Positions 1 through 5,350 of a DNA stretch of 7,219 bases are shown piece by piece (the first letter of the stretch is position 1; each line of letters starts with the position of its first letter). The notes beneath the pieces were generated by a model. That model was not told where the DNA came from. It was given only the letters and a program-made list of their open reading frames with translations, and did not search any database. The stretch is from an uncultured Ruminococcus sp. Its GTDB lineage: Bacteria > Bacillota > Clostridia > Oscillospirales > CAG-272. The stretch spans positions 1 to 7,219 of the forward strand of contig CACZSP010000118.1 in the NCBI GenBank assembly GCA_902783905.1, read 5' to 3'. The translations under genes were made by a program, and so were the position numbers.

Positions 1-934
1 GGAACTCGGCGATAAAATAAAGGCCTTGAGGATCGCCCGCGGGCTGACTCAGAAAGAGCTTGCCGGCGATACGGTGACGAGAAACCATCTGAGTCTCATC
101 GAAAGCGGTGCCGCCGAACCTTCGCTTTCCACACTAAGGTCGGTCGCTGACAGACTCGGAGTTCCCGCCGGTTATCTTCTCGGCGACGAAGACGAGGAAA
201 AGATCTGGAACAGACCTTTTACCGTGTCGCTGATCCGTCGTCTGTATTCCGAGAAAAAGTGGACCGAGTGCGCCGCAATGTGCGCAAAATTCGATAATCA
301 CGAAGATGATCCCGAAATTTGCAGGATTTTGTCGGAATGTATCTTCAATAAAGCAAAATACTGCTTCGACCGAGGGCTGCTGCGCGAATCCGCGCGACTG
401 TTCCGTGAAGTTTGCGGCCGGTGCGCCGCAAATCAAGCCGGACGATTAACTTTGGGCGAGAATCTTGTTTTCGGAACGTTATCGGAAATTTCCGGAATGT
501 ATCTCGTTTGTCTTTCGGATATATCCCCCGGGATAACCGAAACAAGCGGCAGGATTTCGCTCAATCCGGGAGTAATCAGCGATCCGTTTGCTCTTTATTA
601 TTATTTCTACCGCCCGGTAGATTCACGTTCCACAGGACTGCGGCCTTCCGAAGCTATGACAGAGGAATACGTTTCCTCTCGTCCCGGATCGGAAAAAATG
701 TTTACCATGCACATCCGGGCGCGTCTGCTTATGAAGCGTTCCGAATTCAGAAAGGCAGAGCAGATACTTACAAATCTTGCTCTTTCCGACTCAAGCGCGC
801 CTTATCCGGTTCTGCTTTTTTACTGTTCCGATCTCGCTATCTGTTCAAAGATGCTGAGAGACGAATCAAACGCGAGGCTCTATTCGGATATTCGCGAAGA
901 ACTGATAGACTGTTTTATAAACGATCCGGGTTGA
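1..934 (+). CDS. XRE-family HTH transcriptional regulator with helical (TPR-like) C-terminal region; start codon cut by the window edge
   Basis: Probable DNA-binding regulator of about 311 residues. The reading frame is open from the first base: base 1 is G and the next codons read ELGDKIKALR, so the natural start is almost certainly an ATG lying two bases outside the window. The internal TTG at 26 would cut off helix 1 of the HTH. Residues about 1-60 form a Cro/CI-type helix-turn-helix, with GLTQKELAG as helices 1-2, TRNHLSLIESG as the recognition region, then EPSLSTL and the LGVPAGYLLG ending typical of the family. The remaining 240 residues are rich in helices with alternating aromatic and small residues (YSEKKWTECAAMCAKF, GLLRESARLFREV, EFRKAEQILTNLA). 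This resembles TPR repeats, as in peptide-sensing RRNPP regulators, but the ligand is unknown. It lies 19 bases upstream of a lipoprotein gene on the same strand, so it may regulate its own operon (inference). No autoregulatory operator is visible because the promoter lies outside. Confidence 0.9.
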   Translation, partial: ELGDKIKALRIARGLTQKELAGDTVTRNHLSLIESGAAEPSLSTLRSVADRLGVPAGYLLGDEDEEKIWNRPFTVSLIRRLYSEKKWTECAAMCAKFDNHEDDPEICRILSECIFNKAKYCFDRGLLRESARLFREVCGRCAANQAGRLTLGENLVFGTLSEISGMYLVCLSDISPGITETSGRISLNPGVISDPFALYYYFYRPVDSRSTGLRPSEAMTEEYVSSRPGSEKMFTMHIRARLLMKRSEFRKAEQILTNLALSDSSAPYPVLLFYCSDLAICSKMLRDESNARLYSDIREELIDCFINDPG

Positions 935-941
935 ACTGTCC

Positions 942-946
942 GGAGG
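942..946 (+). promoter_or_regulatory. Ribosome binding site GGAGG that points to an ATT start
   Basis: A full GGAGG lies 7 bases before ATT at 954. That frame has no ATG, GTG or TTG between the stop codon at 918-920 and the TTG at 987. The latter has no Shine-Dalgarno sequence and sits inside the hydrophobic part of the signal peptide. This site therefore decides the start of the next gene. Confidence 0.75.
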
Positions 947-953
947 TATTACC

Positions 954-1295
954 ATTAAAAAATTCGTAGCAATAATCGCCGCGTTTTTGTCGATTTTTCT
1001 TACCGTCTCCTGCTCGCGCTTTTCGGAATCGGATTTTTACGGCGGAATGACTCTTTCCGACGAGGATATTTCCGAACTGGAAAGTCTGATGGAGGCAACG
1101 ACCGCCGAAAAATATCCCGCCGTCACGGACGAAGAAGGAAGATACGTATTCTTCTTTACAGCCGGCGGGAGCGTTTACCACAGATCAAAAAACTGCCCGC
1201 GTCTGTCTTCCTCTTCCGAAATTCTTTCCGGTACCGAGGAAGAAGCAATAGCGGCCGGTAAAAAAAGAGGATGTTCGGTCTGCTGCAGACAGTGA
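954..1295 (+). CDS. Small lipoprotein with Ada-like Zn-binding motif (YHx4C...CxxC), probable ATT start
   Basis: Predicted surface lipoprotein of 113 residues. Read from ATT at 954, the protein begins MKKFVAIIAAFLSIFLTVSC: a basic n-region, a hydrophobic core, and a lipobox-like TVSC with Cys20 as the lipid attachment site. An acidic linker follows (about 26-60). The C-terminal domain (about 64-113) has the pattern VYHRSKNC, then SGTEEEAIAAGKK, then CSVCC. Its candidate metal ligands are His76, Cys81, Cys107 and Cys110, with a spare Cys111. The spacing H-x4-C-x25-C-x2-C closely matches the four-Cys zinc site of the Ada N-terminal domain. In Bacillota this motif occurs as a small add-on in secreted proteins, including nucleases and metallo-hydrolases (family knowledge). 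Here it stands alone, next to an EEP lipoprotein. The binding partner is unknown. Starting at TTG 987 would remove the n-region and half the signal peptide, so I reject it. The lipobox has Thr at -3, which is tolerated but not ideal. Confidence 0.8.
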   Translation: MKKFVAIIAAFLSIFLTVSCSRFSESDFYGGMTLSDEDISELESLMEATTAEKYPAVTDEEGRYVFFFTAGGSVYHRSKNCPRLSSSSEILSGTEEEAIAAGKKRGCSVCCRQ

Positions 1296-1320
1296 ACAAA
1301 GAATCTGAAACCGAAAGGAT

Positions 1321-1352
1321 GCCGCCGCGATACTTTGAGTTATCGCGGCGGC
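1321..1352 (+). promoter_or_regulatory. Perfect 12-bp GC-rich inverted repeat (RNA hairpin) in the intergenic gap before the EEP lipoprotein gene
   Basis: The left arm GCCGCCGCGATA (1321-1332) and the right arm TATCGCGGCGGC (1341-1352) are exact reverse complements around an 8-base loop, CTTTGAGT. A T-G pair (1320, 1353) could extend the stem by one. No run of T follows on the + strand (GGACAAAGCA), so it does not look like a standard intrinsic terminator. It ends 10 bases before the ATG at 1363, and the only Shine-Dalgarno-like bases (GGCGGA, 1350-1355) overlap the right arm. It could limit translation of the next gene, protect an mRNA end, or end transcription weakly. The function is inference. 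Confidence 0.7.
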
Positions 1353-1362
1353 GGACAAAGCA

Positions 1363-2766
1363 ATGAAAAAGCTGTTATACTCACTTGTTTCTTTTTTACT
1401 GATGTTTTCACTTGTTTCCTGTTCCGGCGAAGAAGTCGAAACGACTTCGGCCGTTTCGGATCAGACGGACCAGGCAACTGCCCCGGTCACCGAGCAGCTG
1501 TCTTCGGATATAATTCTCATCGATTCGGGGAATGAGGATTATGCGGTAGTAAGATGCGAATTTGCCGACGATTACGAAATAACCTCGGCCGTCGCACTTA
1601 AGAACGCGCTCCTGACGAAATTCAAAACCGTTTTCGATAACGTCATTGCGTCCGATTACGTCAACGGCAACAACAAAAACGAGACGGTCGACGTACCCGG
1701 CAGAGAGATACTTGTCGGAGATACCAACAGGCGACAGTCGAGAGATATCAAGGCGAAACTCGAAAGGAACGAATACGTTATAACAGTCGTCGACGACAAA
1801 CTTGTTATCGTAGGAGAAAATCCTTACGCCACTTCCGACGCCGTCGCGTATTTTATCGAAAACGTTGTCAACAAGTCGCAAAAGGAGGATGAGTTTACCT
1901 TGAGCAGAGATTTTTATTACAAAGGAGCAAGAGAGGAGGACCGTCCGCCTCTTGCCGAAGGGGCAACATTGCGATTTCTCTCCTGGAACCTCGGATGCGG
2001 CGTAGGAGTCGAATCGGAGATAGTATACGTTCTGAATCAGTATATGCCGGACGTCATAGGACTTCAGGAGTCAAATGCCGAGATTCATTCCGACGCAATA
2101 AATCCTTTTATCAACTCTCACAAGGAATATAAGCACGCAAAGAGCAATCACGCTTCCGGAACTTTGAACTATACTCCGATCATTTATAATTCGTCAAAGC
2201 TGGATCCGGTGGAATCAAACGTGGAATGGCTCCGCGGAAGATATACCGGTACCAACACAAAATCGGTGTGCTGGGCTGTATTTGACGAAAAAGGGGGAGG
2301 ACGGTTCGCCATGATCAACTTCCACGGCGCCGTCTGTAACAACTCGTACAAGGGATACGAAAATATGTCAAGCGACGAGCTGAGCGCCGTAGCGTCCGCA
2401 TGGCGTCTCGACAACGTCAAACAGATCCTTGAAATCAGAGACAGCATCATCGCCAAGTACGGAGCAATACCGATGACCGTCAACGGCGACTGCAACTTTG
2501 CGTATTCGACGGCTCCGTACAACAACCTGATAAACGCCGGATTTATCGACGCGGAGCTGAGGGCGGAAAAGAGAGGTATCTACGGATTCAAAACGTCGTA
2601 CAAGTATGAGAACGGGCTTCCCAGTACCGGCAACAGTATCGATCATATTTTCGGAATCGACGGAGTCAGGTTCGTATACTTCTCGGTTATTCGCAGCGAA
2701 CACGTTGCCAAGGCGACAGATCACTGTCCGATTTTCGTCGATTACTGCCCGTCGGAAAAGCAGTGA
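1363..2766 (+). CDS. Secreted lipoprotein with endonuclease/exonuclease/phosphatase (EEP) domain
   Basis: Predicted 467-residue lipoprotein. Residues 1-20 are a type II signal peptide ending LVSC (Cys20), followed by a Ser/Thr-rich linker (about 21-47). Residues about 48-187 form an alpha/beta domain with GREILVGDTNR (113-123) and YVITVVDDKLVIVG (138-151). It resembles the accessory domain that precedes catalytic domains in many clostridial secreted hydrolases (my recognition, not tested). Residues about 200-462 are a complete EEP fold of the DNase I/exonuclease III superfamily: Asn209 in SWNLG, catalytic Glu236 in IGLQES, His321 in NFHGA, Asp376 and Asn378 in NGDCN (usually GDFN), Asp427-His428 in SIDHIFG, and Asp453-His454 in ATDHCP. 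All expected metal and phosphate contact residues are present, so it should be an active phosphodiesterase or phosphatase outside the membrane. The substrate (DNA, RNA, phospholipid or another phosphoester) cannot be read from the sequence. The start ATG follows a weak GGCGGA next to the hairpin. Confidence 0.9.
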   Translation: MKKLLYSLVSFLLMFSLVSCSGEEVETTSAVSDQTDQATAPVTEQLSSDIILIDSGNEDYAVVRCEFADDYEITSAVALKNALLTKFKTVFDNVIASDYVNGNNKNETVDVPGREILVGDTNRRQSRDIKAKLERNEYVITVVDDKLVIVGENPYATSDAVAYFIENVVNKSQKEDEFTLSRDFYYKGAREEDRPPLAEGATLRFLSWNLGCGVGVESEIVYVLNQYMPDVIGLQESNAEIHSDAINPFINSHKEYKHAKSNHASGTLNYTPIIYNSSKLDPVESNVEWLRGRYTGTNTKSVCWAVFDEKGGGRFAMINFHGAVCNNSYKGYENMSSDELSAVASAWRLDNVKQILEIRDSIIAKYGAIPMTVNGDCNFAYSTAPYNNLINAGFIDAELRAEKRGIYGFKTSYKYENGLPSTGNSIDHIFGIDGVRFVYFSVIRSEHVAKATDHCPIFVDYCPSEKQ

Positions 2767-2770
2767 CGAT

Positions 2771-2777
2771 AAAGGAG
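2771..2777 (+). promoter_or_regulatory. Ribosome binding site AAAGGAG deciding the ATG start at 2785
   Basis: AAAGGAG ends 7 bases before ATG 2785, which is ideal spacing. The alternative TTG at 2779 would be only one base away and is unlikely to be used. Confidence 0.75.
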
Positions 2778-2784
2778 CTTGGCG

Positions 2785-3090
2785 ATGATTCACGAACTTC
2801 TCGAAATTATTATGATAGTCAGCTTCGGAGTATCCTGGCCATTCAACGTCATAAAGTCGTATAAGGCAAGAACGACAAAAGGCAAAAGTCTTCTGTTCCT
2901 CTGTCTCGTGCTTTTCGGCTATATCGCCGGGATATGCTCCAAGCTGCTCAACAGCGAATACATGATGAATTTTGCCTCGAAATGGTATATTCTGTTCTTT
3001 TACGTACTGAATTTCGTAATGATTTTCGCTGATTTCTGTCTGTATTTCAGAAATCTGAAAATAGACCGCAGCTCCTCCGTCAGCGCCTGA
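2785..3090 (+). CDS. Small three-helix membrane protein, PQ-loop / SemiSWEET-like
   Basis: Predicted integral membrane protein of 101 residues. Three hydrophobic helices can be read at about 5-22, 35-55 and 67-89. The first helix leads into WPFNVIKSYKARTTKGKS (18-35), which matches the conserved loop of the PQ-loop/MtN3 family: a Pro in or near the membrane, then a basic K-S-x-K-x-R-T stretch and a conserved G-x-S. The usual Gln after the Pro is Phe here. The length and three-helix layout match bacterial SemiSWEETs, which are homodimeric sugar carriers. However, many short clostridial members of this family have no known substrate, so sugar transport is only a suggestion. The gene begins 18 bases after the EEP lipoprotein stop and probably shares its transcript. 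Its last 11 bases overlap the end of a gene on the opposite strand. Confidence 0.82.
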   Translation: MIHELLEIIMIVSFGVSWPFNVIKSYKARTTKGKSLLFLCLVLFGYIAGICSKLLNSEYMMNFASKWYILFFYVLNFVMIFADFCLYFRNLKIDRSSSVSA

Positions 3091-3493
3091 ATTTTTCGCT
3101 GTTTTCTTTCGCTTTCCTTATTCTTTTCGAAAAAACGATAACGAGCGGAGCCGCTACCGCATATATAACGAGACATAATACGAATCCCGTCAGTCTTTCC
3201 GATCCGCTTCTGTCGGTGACGGCGGGAAGTACGAGGAAGAGAAAAGATCCCGCAATGCAAAGAAGAGCGTGCAGCGCTATTTTTGCCGCCTGTCCCGTTT
3301 TTTCCGATTTCCGAACCGTTCCCGCGGCGGCAAAGCAGATCGATGCGGGCAGTATGAACAGCATTCTTGCGGCCGAAAGATTGGCGCCGTTGGGGTTGTC
3401 GGAATACATAATAGCAATCACGGCGGCAAATACGAATGCCAGAACAGTAAAAATCACACACGCCTTTTTCAGCGTTTGAATTATTGTTTTCAT
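3080..3493 (-). CDS. Four-helix membrane protein of unknown function
   Basis: Predicted integral membrane protein of 137 residues that I do not recognise with confidence. Four hydrophobic segments stand at about 11-29, 42-60, 69-91 and 101-122. A short polar loop (SDNPNGANLSAAR) separates the first two, a basic loop (RKSEKTGQ) the second and third, and a TDRSGSERL loop the third and fourth. The tail is strongly basic (KRIRKAKENSEKFRR), which places both ends in the cytoplasm by the positive-inside rule. The overall shape, including LHALLC in helix 3, loosely recalls DUF3021-type proteins, but this is only an impression. It is the single minus-strand gene here, with its own excellent promoter. 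Start support is moderate: ATG 3491-3493 has only a weak GAAAGAG (3504-3510) ten bases upstream. It converges on the PQ-loop gene with an 11-base overlap. Confidence 0.8.
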   Translation of the reverse strand: MKTIIQTLKKACVIFTVLAFVFAAVIAIMYSDNPNGANLSAARMLFILPASICFAAAGTVRKSEKTGQAAKIALHALLCIAGSFLFLVLPAVTDRSGSERLTGFVLCLVIYAVAAPLVIVFSKRIRKAKENSEKFRR

Positions 3494-3539
3494 AGAGTAT
3501 ACGCTCTTTCTTTTCGTTTCAGTCGTTTATCGTACGAAT

Positions 3540-3567
3540 ATTATATCACAACCGCGTGAATTGTCAA
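3540..3567 (-). promoter_or_regulatory. Near-ideal sigma-A promoter for the four-helix membrane protein gene
   Basis: On the minus strand, TTGACA (3567-3562) and TATAAT (3545-3540) are separated by 16 bp. The -10 is preceded by TGA, giving an extended -10 element. Both hexamers match consensus at all six positions. The predicted transcription start is near 3533, leaving a leader of about 40 bases before the ATG. An 8-bp palindrome TCGTACGA (3530-3537) covers the predicted start site and could be an operator, though it is short. Confidence 0.8.
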
Positions 3568-3629
3568 GTGCCGGAATTATAGCGGGGCACCGTACTGTTG
3601 AAAAATCGTTTACATTTTGAATTCTTATC

Positions 3630-3635
3630 GGAGGA
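3630..3635 (+). promoter_or_regulatory. Ribosome binding site GGAGGA for the first ABC exporter gene
   Basis: GGAGGA is followed by two consecutive in-frame ATGs at 3636 and 3639. The first directly abuts the site and the second is 3 bases away, so the second is the more likely start. No convincing + strand promoter is visible in 3494-3629. TTGAAA (3598-3603) and TACATT (3611-3616) occur but are not correctly spaced. Confidence 0.65.
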
Positions 3636-3638
3636 ATG

Positions 3639-5348
3639 ATGCGCAGATATCTGAAAGGCTACCGGACAATGGCCGTTCTTGCTCCGCTGATGAAGCTTTT
3701 CGAAGCGCTGCTCGAGCTTTACGTCCCCTTCTTTATAGCCGGCGTAATCGACAACGGAATACGCGGAGGATCAGGCGCGGAGATTCTGAAAAACTGCGGT
3801 CTTATCGCTTTGTTCGGACTTGCGGGGATGGCTTTTTCGGTTACATCACAGTATTTTTCGGCAAAATGCGCCGTCGGATTTGCGTCTTCGCTTCGCGAGG
3901 ATGCGTTCAGGCACGTTTTATCTCTATCCAGGACTGATGCTGACAAAAACGGAAATTCGACTCTGATCACCCGTCTTACAGCCGATATCGACAGAATACA
4001 GAACGGAGTCAATATGGGGCTCCGCCTTCTTTTGCGTTCTCCTTTTATCGTTTTCGGTTCGGTTATTATGGCTGCAGCCATAGATCCCGGAAGCGGTCTT
4101 ATGTTCCTGGCAGTCGTCGGAGTTCTCGCTGTCATTGTGTTTTCGGTTATTCTTCTCGGAATCCGGCTGCAGAAAAAAGCCGGAGAAAAGCTTGAGGATC
4201 TGACCAGATTAGCGCGAGACGATCTGCGCGGCGTCAGAGTGATAAGAGCATTCGGAAGAGAGGAAGAAGAAAACCGCAGATTCGGCCTTGCCGAAAACCG
4301 ATTCAGCACTGCGTTCATCCGCGGAGGCACGCTTTCATCGTTTATGAATCCGATGACTTTCGCGATAGTTAATATAGCCGTAATACTGATAGTTACCCGA
4401 GGCGCCGGAAAAGTAAACGAGGGATCTCTTTCGCAGGGAAGCGTCGTAGCTCTGTACAATTACATGGCTCAGATTCTTACCGAGCTCGTAAAGCTTGCCA
4501 ATCTGACGCTCACGCTTTCCAAAGCGGCCGCTGGCATTTCCAGGGTCAGGACGGTTCTCGAAACGCCCGCGGAGGACCTTTCCGGCGACACTCCCGATTT
4601 TTCCTCTGACGAAGTCGTGGAATTCAGAAACGTCGGATTCAGATACGCAGGTGCCGGTGCGGATTCGCTTTCCGGCATATCATTCAGGCTCGGTAAGGGT
4701 GAATCCCTCGGAATAATCGGCGGAACCGGCTCGGGAAAGAGCACGCTCGTTTCGCTGATGAGCTGCCTTTACGAACCGTCGGAAGGCGCCGTTCTTTTCG
4801 GCGGAAAGGATTCACGCGAACTCTCAAAAAAAGAAATCCGGGCCAATATCGCATCAGTCCCGCAATACCCGAGACTGTTTACCGGAACGGTTTCGGATAA
4901 TCTGCGCCCGGCAGATTTTTCCGCCCGTGACAACGATGTCAGGGAAGCGCTGTCTGCAGCCGACGCTCTTGATTTCACCGAGAAAAAAGCGGACGGTATC
5001 GATTGCGTAGTGCAGAGAGAAGGATCAAACTTCTCCGGCGGACAGAAACAGCGTCTTACGATCGCCAGAGCGCTTTTGCGCAGACCTTCGCTTCTGATAC
5101 TCGACGACAGTTTTTCCGCTCTCGATTACAGGACCGATCTTGAAGTCAGAAGAAATATAGCTTCGCTTGACTGGCCTCACGCTACCGTCATCGTTTCGCA
5201 GCGCCCTTCCTCGGTTATGAACTGTGACCGGATCCTGGTCCTTGACAACGGAAGAGCCGCCGGGCTCGGCAGCCACCAAGAGCTTCTCGCCTCTTGCGAA
5301 TTATACCGTGAGATTTACTTTTCACAATATGAGAAGGAGGAGGCGTGA
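3639..5348 (+). CDS. Heterodimeric ABC exporter subunit with degenerate ATPase residues (TM287/BmrC-like half transporter)
   Basis: Half transporter of 569 residues: six membrane helices (about 1-300) fused to an ABC ATPase domain (about 325-565). Numbered from ATG 3639, the ATPase has Walker A GGTGSGKST (361-369), a Q-loop Gln at 409 in VPQYPRLF, and an intact signature FSGGQKQR starting at 465. Walker B reads LLILDDS, with Asp490 where active ABC proteins have the catalytic Glu. The switch region reads VSQRPSS, with Gln521 where His is normal. Asp for Glu together with Gln for His is the known pattern of the degenerate subunit of heterodimeric exporters such as Thermotoga TM287. The partner is encoded directly downstream. 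The likely role is ATP-driven export of a drug, lipid or peptide, but no substrate can be deduced. The start could also be the adjoining ATG at 3636. Confidence 0.95.
   Translation: MRRYLKGYRTMAVLAPLMKLFEALLELYVPFFIAGVIDNGIRGGSGAEILKNCGLIALFGLAGMAFSVTSQYFSAKCAVGFASSLREDAFRHVLSLSRTDADKNGNSTLITRLTADIDRIQNGVNMGLRLLLRSPFIVFGSVIMAAAIDPGSGLMFLAVVGVLAVIVFSVILLGIRLQKKAGEKLEDLTRLARDDLRGVRVIRAFGREEEENRRFGLAENRFSTAFIRGGTLSSFMNPMTFAIVNIAVILIVTRGAGKVNEGSLSQGSVVALYNYMAQILTELVKLANLTLTLSKAAAGISRVRTVLETPAEDLSGDTPDFSSDEVVEFRNVGFRYAGAGADSLSGISFRLGKGESLGIIGGTGSGKSTLVSLMSCLYEPSEGAVLFGGKDSRELSKKEIRANIASVPQYPRLFTGTVSDNLRPADFSARDNDVREALSAADALDFTEKKADGIDCVVQREGSNFSGGQKQRLTIARALLRRPSLLILDDSFSALDYRTDLEVRRNIASLDWPHATVIVSQRPSSVMNCDRILVLDNGRAAGLGSHQELLASCELYREIYFSQYEKEEA
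5336..5343 (+). promoter_or_regulatory. Double Shine-Dalgarno GGAGGAGG at the junction of the two ABC genes
   Basis: Two overlapping GGAGG cores (5336-5340 and 5339-5343) lie inside the last codons of the upstream gene. In-frame GTG codons follow at 5345 (4 bases after the first core, forming a GTGA overlap with the upstream TGA) and at 5351 (7 bases after the second core). Either start keeps the two genes translationally coupled. Confidence 0.7.
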
Positions 5349-5350
5349 CG

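Noticed and set aside
412..969. A 185-codon + strand open frame inside the regulator gene
   Set aside because: Its translation is rich in Arg, Phe and Ser with no domain pattern, and it lies in another frame of a gene with a clear HTH and helical region.
987..1295. TTG 987 as the start of the Zn-motif lipoprotein
   Set aside because: It has no Shine-Dalgarno sequence, and it removes the basic n-region and most of the signal peptide core.
1408..1881. A 157-codon minus-strand open frame opposite the EEP lipoprotein
   Set aside because: It is a shadow of the N-terminal domain codons and has no recognisable domain.
1881..1902. AAAGGAGG inside the EEP lipoprotein gene, followed by an in-frame TTG, as a possible internal start
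   Set aside because: The spacing to TTG 1900 is about 12 bases, and the codons fit the linker between the two domains. I see no other support for a cytoplasmic short form.
3045..3060. Palindrome TTTCAGAAATCTGAAA near the end of the PQ-loop gene as a terminator
   Set aside because: It lies inside coding sequence, the loop is only 2 bases, and no T-run follows on either strand.
3546..3559. TCAC-N6-GTGA inverted repeat in the promoter spacer as a CRP-like site
   Set aside because: The half-sites are in the reverse order of a CRP site (GTGA-N6-TCAC) and the arms are only 4 bp, so chance is likely.
3719..4459. A 246-codon minus-strand open frame opposite the first ABC gene
   Set aside because: It is the antisense of the conserved membrane domain, with Ser/Arg/Pro/Thr-rich low-information sequence and no supported start.
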